From: Phyto melanocephala
Taxonomy: Eukaryota > Arthropoda > Insecta > Diptera > Rhinophoridae
Assembly (NCBI GenBank): GCA_941918925.1
Contig: OW799237.1
Location: forward strand, 109,400,515 to 109,464,514
Length of the DNA: 64,000 nt
Reading direction: 5' to 3'
Shown here: positions 48,330-58,492 of the stretch, in pieces
How the letters are laid out: every line of letters starts with the position of its first letter
Position numbering within the stretch: position 1 is the stretch's first letter
The notes under the pieces: model-generated
The model's database searches: none
Seen by the model: the letters and a program-made list of their open reading frames with translations, nothing else
What the model was told of the DNA's origin: nothing
Program-made: the position numbers and the translations under genes

Positions 48330-48960
48330 GCGGCCCTTGTCTTAAATAGCTTATTTGCCTTGGACACGATTCTTAACACCGAATTTATAGAGTTTTGAGT
48401 GAAGGAAATGGCAGCGAGGAGTTGGATTAGACTATGTAAGTAGGGGCTGAGTAAAATAGTGAAACTAGTCTTCAGAATTGTATTCACTGTTAGAGCAATT
48501 GTGAAAGACTATATAGTCACAGAGATCAGTTTTGATAGAACATCATCACTAATAATTTCTGAAGGAGATTGTTGGTCGGGAAGCAACAGACTGTATGAGG
48601 AGTGTTAAGTTTTTACGGATGGATTAAAGATATATATATGTAGACACAGGGGCAAATGTCTATATCATTGGGGGATAATATAAGGGAATCTAACAGGTTT
48701 TGTGACGATCGTAGTGTGTTCCAAGCGGAGATAGTGGTCTTATATAAAGCAATAAATCTTATAATAGAATATTTTCCGAAAGGTTCGACGGCTCTTAAAC
48801 CCATGAAATGATATTCTGTCAAATCTAGGCTGGAACTGTAGGAGAGCTCTTGGTAGAATTATGGGACTCTTTAAGGTCAAATTGTGAAGGGTACCGAGCA
48901 CTGTAGTGGTGTCGCCAACGAAATTATGGACGAACTTGCTCGCGGTGGATGGCCACTTTT
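48330..48960 (+). pseudogene. LINE remnant with RNase H domain
   Basis: Plus-strand pieces in shifting frames: LDTILNTEFIEF then KEMAARSWIRLCK (end of the reverse transcriptase), VFTDG (first RNase H Asp), MSISLGDNIRESNRFCDDRS then VFQAEIVVLYKAINLI (RNase H Glu block), and VANEIMDELARGGW (the last RNase H block, usually GNExADELAR). This order is typical of R1/I/LOA-group non-LTR retrotransposons. Several stops and frameshifts are present; neither end is visible. A minus-strand frame at 48613-48822 is a shadow. Confidence 0.7.
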
Positions 48961-50440
48961 ATTTATACTTTTTAAGACATTTTGGCACAAAACGGCCAGG
49001 TCATCTGAGTGCTTCAAAAACTTAGTTTGATCCAACAGCTCAACAGATGAATGTGGTTAGATACATTAATTGCGACCTTTACATTACAAAATTGTAAACC
49101 TACTCACTGGAATCACTTTTTATTTATCATATTTTCATGTGCAATCAAATTATAATAAATAATTGGATACTAAGGAAGGAACAAAGTGTACTCGTGTGGA
49201 AGCAACGTTTTTCCCCCTAACGGTGACTGTTTTTGGATAAGAAAATTATATCGTATCTGACAGGTTTTCTTAAGTTTATTTCGTTACTCTTTAAAATATG
49301 TTTTTTACGCAAATTGTTTGTAGGTTATGTTGTTACATACACTTTCATATATTTATATTCGATGAATGCTGTAGTTGTTGATGTTGTTACACAAGTTATC
49401 TATCGCCAACAGCTGATGATGTTCCCTACCGTCTGCTATTAACAATAATGGTATTCTGCATCTATTGCAACTATGAATGTTGTCTGTCACATCTTAGAGG
49501 AATACTAATGTATGCAGTTGTCTAATGACAATATTTTATGTGTGTTTTTTTTTTCTAAATCCACCTTTTACTACGTGTTCCGTACTGCCGCCGCATGCAA
49601 CGTATTTGGTAACGACAACCGTTGGCAAGAAACAGTCGGTCGGTAGTTGTTGATAAAGATAAATTGTTTTTGACATTATAATTCTTAGGTAATGGCTCAC
49701 ACTAATACAACTTAAATATTACGGTAGTTTTTCAAGTTCGTCGTTGACAATGTTGTAACAACGACATACTACATACAAACATTCGTACATGCAATATACA
49801 AGGCCAAGCGAAATATTGTATGTAGTGGGATAAGAGAATAATTGCGTAAATGTAATGATCAGGGATTCCCAATAAGTTTTACAAACATTAGTATTGTTTT
49901 TTACTTTTTTACTTTGAAGTGGTATAAAATTATTTTATTTTTAAATTTGGACCTATTTCGCCTTTAATAACTTTTGTTTAGAACGATGGAGTAATGTTTA
50001 ATCTAAGAAATGGTATGATTTACTTACACACATATTTTTTTATTTAGATGTTTTTTAAAGAACGTTTGTTCCTTTAGCCGAATGTATAAGGGATTTCAGT
50101 CTTCTGCGCTTCTTCTCCAATGTTAAACACTAATTTGTAAAATGTCTTGAACTTTACTTAAGGTTCGTATTCAAATGACCTTTTATCTAGACAATTTTCT
50201 TTCATTCTTACTACATGACCTGGCATGGCAGGAAAATTTAAAATAATTCTCTTCCAATTAAAAACAAATCGCTACAAAATATGTTGCCAGTGCCATACTA
50301 TCGACAGAAAAAATATATGTTTTATATAATTTTGCTTATACTCATGCTATTTGCTTGCGAAAGTTAATCTGCAGGCAATAAAATATTTGAGCGTCTGTCT
50401 TTTAAACAAATAGATTCAGCAAAGTTGTTTATTTAAAGCT
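48961..50440. other. No gene seen
   Basis: AT-rich DNA. A 69-codon frame at 49233-49442 resembles no known family. Confidence 0.45.
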
Positions 50441-50718
50441 ATAATACACGGCATGTTTTTTACATCTTACTTTAAAATTTGTGGGACATACATATGGCAA
50501 CCGTCGATGACTGCTTTGCAGCAGCAGAGATTTCTGCCAACGGCTGATGTCACATGTTTTGATAGAAGAAAATAGAGCGCGCTCTAATTGAAATTTTGTC
50601 AGATGTCTCAACACATGTTTTTTTTTACAGACGTAATGTTTTAAATTTAACACAGGACATGTTCGTATTAGCAGTGAAGAATTTGACAAGTCAGATGTAA
50701 AAAACATACCGTGTATTA
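50441..50718. mobile_element. MITE-I with ~32-bp TIRs
   Basis: Left ATAATACACGGCATGTTTTT then TACATCTTACTT, mirrored at the right by the complement ending ACATACCGTGTATTA. GCT borders both ends and may be a 3-bp target duplication, as in PIF/Harbinger, though that group favours TWA. The minus-strand open frame at 50429-50845 spans the element and is not a gene. Confidence 0.7.
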
Positions 50719-50915
50719 GCTCCTTTACCGTATGTGTTACGAAATGCAACTCTGATCGCATATAATTCATTGTTTTATGAAAGTTTCTATAAAATTTATG
50801 GCATTGGATAGACCTGTCAATATATCTGTCACTGATGTAGTACATCTTTAATTTAATTTTAATGCAAACTATATTGTGTTTCGATCATACTCGACTTTTT
50901 TGACAGATCGAGCGA

Positions 50916-51600
50916 CTAGATCTTATAGTGAGAGAGGGCCTTTAGCTGCATATTAATTTTGATCGTTTCTAATTGCATTGGTTTTTTTATGTGTTGAAGA
51001 AATATTAAATACGACCATTTCCTCTTCGGGTTTCGAAACGACCTCTTCCGCTGCCCCGTGATTTCATGGTTACCAATCGACATCCGTTTCATTAGTGAGT
51101 CCCACGGCATGATTTTTCTTTGGACTGAAAATTTCACATGGACGACAATCCTACTCGTACAATCCTTCGTAACTGTAAGCATATTCTTTATACTGAGGTG
51201 ATCTGAGTTTCGCTAACCTCTTTTAATACGAGGCCAAATATTTTTCTGATACTGATGTTACTGTCCATGCCCACATGGTGCATGGATCCATCCGTTATGA
51301 GCGTGCAGTGCAGTCCCTTAACTACTTTCACTTTACTTATTTGCTCCATCAGCAACTCAATAACCTCTTTAAGTTCGAGGATGGATTCTCCTATGCCCCA
51401 GGCAGAGGTAACACCTCTATACCCCCTCATTAGCAATAATACCAAGGCGTAGACACTCCACCCATGGAGTCCTTTTTGTTTTAAATAGCGGAATTGATAT
51501 TTTATTTAACTTCATCAATAATGAGGACAAATGAAGTAGGTTGTGTTTTTCCTGGCTGATTCTCAATATCAAATATTTCGAAACTTTTGGCGACAAACAT
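50916..51600 (-). pseudogene. Decayed coding segment, possibly P/THAP9-like transposase
   Basis: Consecutive minus-strand frames read FEIFDIENQPGKTQPTSF then VLIIDEVK (51590-51500), then ALVLLLMRGYRGVTSAW and ELKEVIELLMEQISKVKVVK then GLHCTLITDGSMHHVG (51450-51230), then LTVTKDCTSRIVVHV and IMPWDSLMKRM. The order 'L(I/L)DEV...ALV-MxRG...LKEVI...G(L)xVxxxxxDG' is reminiscent of the RNase-H-like region of THAP9/P-type transposases, but identity cannot be shown by eye. Stops and at least two frameshifts are present. It could instead be another degenerate gene. Confidence 0.35.
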
Positions 51601-51603
51601 GTA

Positions 51604-51803
51604 CATATATCGATGGTCATAAGTGAAAAGGCCCTAACTCGTATTTTTAACGTAGTTGAATTTTTAAGTTATTCCAATACATTTCACCTCGACACAAACA
51701 TTGAATGCAATAGTATTAAAAATAACATTGTTACAAGCAATTACATTATGATAAAGTAACAATTATTTGAGTTAGGAACTTTCTACCTGTGACCAACAAT
51801 ATG
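51604..51803. mobile_element. MITE-D, copy 3, both ends
   Basis: Left CATATATCGATGGTCATAAG..GGCCCTAACTC and right GAGTTAGG..CTACCTGTGACCAACAATATG are inverted repeats of about 35 bp, giving a 200-bp element. It lacks the middle found in copies 1 and 2. No clear target duplication was found. Confidence 0.75.
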
Positions 51804-51843
51804 CTTTTACACACACAGTTAAGGGTGTAAAAACCAGAAAAAA

Positions 51844-53699
51844 CAAGTAAGAGCACTATATTCGGCTGTGCCGAATCTTTTATACCCACCACCAATTTTG
51901 TGTACATTTAAAGCACAATATTTATTATTTTGTTAATCGCTATGGAATAATATCTTTATAATAAAATATGTATCACTTTCTTTGTAGAGAGTGATTAAAT
52001 TTTAAGGGCCCATGTTGAAGGTGAACTACACCTAGTCTTTAAATTTGTTTTCTGCATTTCATTTGACATTTCTCACTCTCAAACTTACTCAATTTGATCC
52101 GTGGAAAGATAAGCAAATGAGCAACGCTTTAAAGTTATTCAGGTTTTTTATAAAAATGGGCGTTCAAATCAAAATGCATTTTGTGCACTTCGTAATTCTT
52201 TTGATCAACATAATCGTTCAAATTCGTCCACAATCGGGAGAATTGTAAAAAATATTTAAATTTCTGCAAAACAGGTCTGTATAAAATGTTAGAAAATCTG
52301 TGAATGCCTTCTTAGTTCGTTGAATGGGAACCAATGCTGGTTTTTGCGATAGTGTGGCAAAAGAGCAGTCAACCTCGCCTCATCATCATGCCCAACAATT
52401 GAGCATCAACATTGTCATTGAAAATTTGGACCATCAGATAGAGGAGCGGCGCCAAGGATGGGGGGGCCATTTGGCCGATATTTTGTTAAATACATAATTG
52501 AACCATACAAACATTATCATTATTAAAAGAAATTATAATAATTTCCTAAATAATTTGCTTTTTATTTAAATTCAACATCGCCCTTAAAATTTAACCACCC
52601 TTTATAACTTCGATATGCTTCTAAAATACTTTTTTAAATGTAGTCTTTTAATGAAAGTGGGCGTAAAAGTAGGCGTGTCAATAAAGTTTCTGCTAACAAA
52701 TAAAAGTTAGATATTTCAATATAGTCCTTTATTTTCCCAAAAACTTTGTCAATAGAGAAATCACATGAATTTAAGATAAACCGTTATATTGGAGGTAGTC
52801 GTTAAAGTGGGTGTGTCACCTAAACTTTTTGGCACAACAATAATATTGATTAGAAGGATATACGTAGCAAATTTGATCATCATACCTCTAATTTTGGCGG
52901 TTTTATGAGCTTTGAAATTTCATTAACGGTTTATAACGTGAAAAGTGGGCGTTATAGTAGGCGTGTCAAAGTTATTTTTGCGAATGAGTACAACTTAGGT
53001 GTTTCAATATAGCCCTTTATTATTCCAAAATCATTATTAATAGAGAAATTATATGAATTTTAGTTAAAAAGTTATATTGGAGGTGGGCGTAAAAGTGGGC
53101 GTGGCACATTGATTTTCCGTTACAGAAAAGCCTCTCACCAAAAAGCAAAGTGTGCCAAATTTAAGAGTCGTACATCAAATTTTGTTGCTTTTATGACGTT
53201 TTTGTTTTTAAATATACCGAAAAGTACACTGTGCGGTATAAATAACTCCTCTCCTAATGCATAGATTTAGATCATTTTCGGGGATCATACTCAGGAAATA
53301 TATATTCGAAGTTTCATGAGTCTACGTTAATGCGTTTGGACACAATTCCATTTTATTCGACGTTTGAAGGACACGGTTTTTTCGACCTACTCTTGCTTTT
53401 CGAGCTATAACTCTCTTCCTAATATTCCGATTTAGTCCATTTTCAATACCAAACAAACCTTGTCTATAAGAAAGATTCTGGCAAAATTTGAGCCCCCTAG
53501 CTTTTTCGGTGCGACCTCTATCGTGCTTTCAACAGACGGACAGACGGACAGACGGACGGACATAGCTAGATCGTCATCAAATCAAACCCTGATTCAGAAT
53601 ATATATACTTTATGGGGTCTAAAATGGATATTTCGATGTGTTACAAACGGAATGACAAAATGAATATACCCCCACCATTTTTTTGGTGGCGGGTATAAA
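51844..53699 (-). mobile_element. HINE-2, full-length (1.85 kb), minus orientation
   Basis: Right edge is the complement of TATACCCGCCACC and left edge the complement of the 3' terminus (ACAAGTAAGAGCAC, stem ATTCGGC..GCCGAAT at 51863-51879, then TATACCCACCACC). The terminal pairs are thus subterminal inverted repeats, as in HINE-1 but with CCACC. The mini-me core (complement of AGACCCCATAAAGTATATA) and GACGGACA tract are at 53535-53625. The body contains repeated 'gtgggcgt...ggcgtgtca' modules of ~290 bp. A mariner derivative is nested at 51987-52602. The frame at 53460-53663 covers the GACGGA repeats and is not a gene. Confidence 0.85.
51987..52602 (+). mobile_element. Internally deleted mariner, 616 bp, nested in HINE-2
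   Basis: Same design as 22269-22849: right end the inverse of AAGGGTGGTTAAATTTTAAG, left end slightly diverged (GAGAGTGATTAAATTTTAAG), TA on both sides (51985-86 and 52603-04). The plus strand keeps a degraded N-terminal segment (SNQNAFCALRNSFDQHNR then STIGRIVK) and C-terminal tail (GGHLADILLNT). The catalytic core is missing. Confidence 0.8.
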
Positions 53700-53837
53700 A
53701 ATTGTTTTTGAACGAGTGAATGTCGAACTGGATTGCGAAAAAATTTCCAGAAAAAGCAAAAAATCTCAATATTAATTTCAAAATTTATTAATTTATTAGA
53801 AACTATATTAATAATTATTAATTGCCGTATTTCATCA

Positions 53838-53965
53838 GGAACATAGGCTATTCACAAAGAATCTCCAGTTATTTCGGTCTGAAGCAAAGCATTTGAATTC
53901 GTTAATATACTTGCCGATTTCATTCGAGGTCGTCCTTGTCTTCGGGAGCCTGGTGTATTCCACTC
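53838..53965 (-). pseudogene. LINE C-terminal remnant
   Basis: Minus strand: GSRRQGRPRMK, a one-base shift, then INEFKCFASDRNNWRFFVNS and LC. This resembles the C-terminal 'RGRPxxxW...A.DRxxWR' tail found in several non-LTR retrotransposons. It is very short and broken; assignment is tentative. Confidence 0.4.
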
Positions 53966-54744
53966 TATATTATATTAATAGAAAAGTAAAATACATTTCA
54001 CACTCATTTTAAATTTTATGAATTTGGGTTTAAAGTTTATTAAATATTTTATGTAAAATTTAAAAAGTGATAAAATTATTCGAAATTTTTTTTAACAAAA
54101 GAAGACTATTCGAAAAGAAAAAAAACAGAAAGAAGAAATTTGTATTTATATAAAATTCTACAAGAATTCTCTGATGTTATTAATTAAGAACAAACGAATA
54201 CACAATTTTCTAAGAGATAAATGCACGAACTATCTCTAAGAAGATAGTTGGGAACCGTTGCTCGAAATGGTTGAGCCTGTCGGTGCTTGCCAACGTTTAC
54301 AGTCGAATAAAGTAAGACATTAAGTTTCTTAGGCATTTCGAAAGCCATTTATTTTATTGATTTTTTCCATACATACAAACATACATGCACACATACATAC
54401 AAAATGTACATGTTGATTTGCATTTGAGTACTAGTACTGTACTAGAGTACAGCTTGACAAACGAAAAATGAATAAAAAAATGAAGGAAATATTACAAGCA
54501 GAAGCCACAATAAGGAAGCAAAAACATACATACATGTATACATACATACATACTAAACTACATACGATATACATACATAATTGCCATAGTAAAACAAAAT
54601 TTTTCAATAGTTTTTCAACTCTATTTCAAAAGAATCTTCTTCGATATTGTAAGTGCAATACGAAATTCGGCTTTTCAAATCTTTATTAAGGCAATCTGAC
54701 TATCAATTTTTGTTAAATATTAATAAGAGTGTATTGAGCCGTAT
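53966..54744. other. No gene seen; CATA repeats
   Basis: Scattered (CATA)n runs at 54370-54410 and 54525-54580 form the open frame at 54468-54689, which is not a gene. Confidence 0.45.
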
Positions 54745-55480
54745 TTTAGATGTCGCCATTAAAATGGGCTTGTCATAGTAATTTCTGCTAATCCATTCAA
54801 CCTAGATATTGACATATGTGTATAGGACAGTCCTTATACCAAAATATTATACTTTATACAGACTGTATGAATTGACAAAATCCGTAATAAAGTGGGCGTG
54901 TCACCTATCACTTACTCGCATTTTAATAACATTAACCAAAAGGCCATAGTTGCATAATTTTATCATCACATTTTTAATTTTCTTGCCTCTATAACCTTTT
55001 AAATTTCATTAATAGTACATTATATAAGAAGAGGGCGTTAAAGTAGGCGTATAAAAATAATTCTTGCTAATGAATTCATTAAAATGTCCCTTATTCTAAC
55101 AAAATCTTTGCCAGTAAGACATTTATATAATTTTAAGAAAATCCTTATATGGGAGGTGGGCATGTCACCTTAATTTCCTGCTGTTATAATGCTAGTGATC
55201 ACAAGCATCATTCACCAAATTTCATTATGGTTCATTAGTTGGTTTTGGCTTTATGAGCTTTTAAATTTTATTATTACAAGATTTTTTTTTGCGAGCGGTG
55301 GGCGTTAAAGTAGGCGTGTCAAAGTAATTTCTTTGATATTAAAACACAGAGACCATTATTTTTCCAAGTATAAAAACATTTTATGATATTAAGAAAAAGT
55401 TTTATATGGGATGTTAAAGAAGGCGTGTCACATTTATTTCCCGCTATTACAATAATATTAACTAAAAAACAGTACATTTG
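54745..55480 (-). mobile_element. HINE-2-related internal modules, diverged
   Basis: Contains the recurring words 'gtgggcgtgtcacc', 'atatgggaggtgggc', 'ggcgttaaagtaggcgt' and 'taatttctgctaat' in the order of the HINE-2 body. It has neither the 5' core nor the 3' stem. More diverged than the copies at 27237 and 51844, so probably older. Confidence 0.65.
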
Positions 55481-55490
55481 TTTTTGTTGC

Positions 55491-55537
55491 AGTTATTTGA
55501 GTTAGGTAGGGCCTTTCTACTTGTGAACATCGATATG
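55491..55537 (-). mobile_element. MITE-D terminal fragment
   Basis: AGTTATTTGAGTTAGGTAGG then GCCTTTCTACTTGTGAACATCGATATG is the complement of the MITE-D terminus seen at 16600. Confidence 0.65.
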
Positions 55538-56194
55538 AAAAATATTGAAATATAACTGTTTAAGTTAAGGTGGTTTTACCCTTAAAAAAAATTAAATTCT
55601 TATTTATGTTTTGTTTCGCTTAAAAGAAACAAATTTAATTAATTTTAGGGGTTAAAATTGATTGCATATATTTAGATTAATGAACGCGCGTGTAAAAATA
55701 CCATTAAATGCATAATTAGTGCGGTGTAAAGGGACATTAACAATTTTACAATATTAAGGATGACATGTCAGGGCAATCAATATTGCCATTATTAATATAG
55801 ATCTAACAAGAGAAAAGCCTGTTGTTAAATTACCATTTAACTTTTCTAGTAGGCAATAAAACAGGAATCGAAATTTTTTTGTAAAATAACTTTAAGAAAT
55901 TTTTTTTTCTATTTCGGTGTGAGTGAAGTGGGTAAATCGAATAGAAGAAGAAGAAGAAGGATTACTGCTGAATATAAAAATTTATTTTTTCGAATGAAAT
56001 AAAGTAAATTGTATTAAGAGATGGAATGATTATTCTTTTATATTAATGCTGAGACCAGAGTCTGTAATTCGTAAGGATTTAACGCTTCGTCTTACAAAGT
56101 TGCATTTCTTACGACCGACTTTGAGTGTTAATATTTTCAAGACCGGTACGCAGAAATGTATAAATTTCAGCGTGTATGTTAAAAGCACAACCTT
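55538..56194. other. No gene seen; short (AAG)n
   Basis: An (AAG)n run at ~55943-55959. The frame at 56046-56258 was not recognised. Confidence 0.45.
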
Positions 56195-56612
56195 ACACAG
56201 GGGTTACACGATCAAGTTTTGTGTATCAAGTTTCAATACACTCACACTTTTTTACTAATACACTCATACTTTTAGAACTTGATGCGAATTTGCTTTTGAA
56301 ATTCCCTTTCCATCGAATGTTTCAATTTACGGTCAAGAAAACAACTGAGTGCAATTGTTGTGAAGAATTTTTGGATTTTTTTTTGACAAATATTCTGCCG
56401 CCATAATTTTTTGTTTTGTGTTTTATAAAAATTCTGCCGCAATTTAAATTAAATATAATGAATAATATTTATGAATAAAAGTAATAAGTGTAATAATAAA
56501 ATTGCTTTAAAATTGCGTGCAGCCTACGTCACAGCAATCAATTTAAATTAATTTTGACAAGTAGTATGTGTGAAAAACTTGACAGAAAAACTTGAACGTG
56601 TGGCTGCAATGT
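56195..56612. mobile_element. Probable MITE-J with imperfect TIRs
   Basis: Left CAGGGGTTACACGATCAAGT..GTGTATCAAGTTTCAATACACTCACAC, right the inverse of CATTGCAGCCACACGTTCAAGTTTTTCTGTCAAGTTTTTCACAC. Repeated CAAGTTT and CACAC words occur inside both ends. Boundaries are approximate; no target duplication was established. Confidence 0.5.
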
Positions 56613-57363
56613 AAAATAAATGCTTTAAATTTTTATAGTCAACTTTTAATTATTCGAGCCGTATTTAATTATTCGAGCCTAAGGTCATGCAACAGTTTTA
56701 TTTTTTTTTTTTTTTTTTTTTTATAAAAAACAATATTAAACAATCTTTTATTTTCTTCAATTTCGCTACTCCTTCGTGTAGCATCTTCAGGAAATATTTT
56801 TTTTAACACAACAAATTAACAATTAAAATTACAATATTTTCTTTTTCTATACTAATAATAAAAATTTTAAAGACAAATTTCAAAAATTTTTTTTGTCATA
56901 TAAAAAATTATACACTAAAAAAAAAAAAAAAAAATTAATTACTTATAATCTATTACATTATAAAAATATTTCATTTCCGCTTTTTTTTTTTTTTTTTTTA
57001 TAGTCAACTTTTCGTTCGCTAGTAGGCATCTGAAAAGAAATGATTTGATTTGTATTTGTTAACGAGTACAAAGATATTATTGCTCCTCATGGAACACTTT
57101 TTACGTCAACTGAACGTATATTATTTACATCAGTTTTTCAACATTTCTTTGCATTGGATGGCCCAAATAAAACCTACCAATATTAAACACGTATAACTAT
57201 TTTATTATACCCCTCAAACGAGAGTATAAATGGAAATATACAGTGTTGGAAAATATAATAGAAACGACATGGCAAAATGTATCTTAACAGAAACGGTAAA
57301 TATTAATTTATTACAATTTTAGCCATGTCAGACAAAACTTCATCGCTTGGCGTGAAGTTTCTA
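56613..57363. other. T-rich stretch with short direct repeats
   Basis: TATAGTCAACTTTT occurs at ~56636 and ~57000, the second after a ~20-base T run. TTTAATTATTCGAGCC is tandemly duplicated at ~56646-56680. Another ~22-base T run lies at ~56701. No gene was recognised. Confidence 0.45.
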
Positions 57364-58006
57364 AAGCTGGATTCACCCATAAAATTTTAGTTCAGAACAA
57401 ATTTTTTTTATATTGAGTTTGACGTTTTACTTTTGAGAGAGAGATTATTTTGTTCGGAAAGTTTTTTCTGGAATTGGTTTACTTCTAATTCCTGAATTGG
57501 GATGCCATTTTTTTCAATATTTACATGAAAATTGAATTTGGTTGCCACATCACACAGTGTCAGTACATTTATTATACAAAAATTGTTTTTGCCGAAAATT
57601 AACAACTAAAATGGAATTTAATGAAAATATTGCTCAAAAATTAATAGAGGAATTAAAAAAACCAGGAAGAGAATGTTTGTATGACATGAGCAATAGTGCA
57701 TACAAAAATAATTATTTAAAACAGGGTTTATGGAATGAAATAGGAGCCGCCACTGGAATCGGTCGTAAGTACATTTTAGTTTATTTATACATTCATTTAT
57801 TTACAAAAACCTAGCCATTTTAATGAAATAATTTACGTTTGTATTTATTTACATAGTTTGCTAGCGGTGCTGCCACTTTGTACAACTGTTTGCATTTTTA
57901 TATTATATGGCAGCTTTGACAAATTTTCTGAAATGCAGAAAACTTTCAGAAAAAATGTTATTCTCCGGAAAAAATTTTGTTCAGAACAAATGGGTGAATT
58001 CACCTT
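57364..58006 (+). mobile_element. TIR element with MADF exon (PIF/Harbinger-like?)
   Basis: The left end AAGCTGGATTCACCCAT is inverted at the right end (ATGGGTGAATTCACCTT), and GTTCAGAACAAA occurs inside both ends. The ~640-bp element contains one recognisable exon encoding a MADF domain. PIF/Harbinger transposons carry a separate gene for a Myb/SANT-like or MADF DNA-binding partner, which makes that superfamily a reasonable guess. A TWA target duplication is not clear, and no nuclease gene is present. Confidence 0.6.
57611..57764 (+). CDS. MADF-domain first exon, truncated gene
   Basis: The ATG at 57611 opens MEFNENIAQKLIEELKKPGR, then ECLYDMSNSAYKNNYLKQ and GLWNEIGAATGIG. The spacing of the L-I-E-L helix, the 'LYDxxxxxYKNxxxKxxxWxEI' block and length match the N-terminal half of MADF domains (Myb/SANT-related DNA-binding domains common in insects). 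The exon ends in a consensus donor, GGTC|GTAAGT, with one base of the next codon. The following ~240 bases to the element's end contain no clear downstream exon, so the gene is probably cut short by deletion. No stop or frameshift lies in the exon itself. Whether it is transcribed is unknown. Confidence 0.6.
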
Positions 58007-58492
58007 AACTTTGTCAAAAAAGCGTAAAACAACAGGTTTATGACACATTAAAAACGTTGACAACACTTAAACAGTGTTTGTTTACCTTTAAAGAGAAATA
58101 CTTTTTTTTATTATTTTAATTAAAATTTACCAAAAGTTTAATAAAATTTTAATTATCACAAATGGAAATTACACCAATTGATTGTCAAAGCGCGCTGCGT
58201 TAAAAGAACTTTATGTGACGCACAAGAAAAAAACAAACATTGGAAATTTGGCAAACATTTTTCCAGAGTTGCAAAAAAGGTACTTTTTTCTAAGAAAATG
58301 CAAAAAAAATGCCACGTGCTCAAAAAAACAACACAAAATCATAAAAAAAACGTACACAAAGTAGCACGTGCTTAATATAAAAAAATCTTTTTATCCAAAT
58401 TTTAACTAACTAAAAACCAAATTCTTTTATCATCCCTAAAAACGTAACTATTGATAAAACATTGACAACAAACATTAAAATATTATAAAATA
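58007..58492. other. No gene seen
   Basis: Lys-rich overlapping open frames at 58178-58375 reflect A-runs. Contains two GCACGTGC-like words. Nothing was recognised. Confidence 0.45.

Noticed and set aside
50429..50845. 138-codon minus-strand open frame
   Set aside because: It runs across MITE-I and its flank, has no recognisable domain, and its ends do not coincide with any gene signal.
56632..57012. Retroposed sequence bounded by TATAGTCAACTTTT direct repeats and a poly-T tail
   Set aside because: The T run lies on the wrong side for a poly-A tail in a consistent orientation, and no coding sequence was recognised between the repeats.
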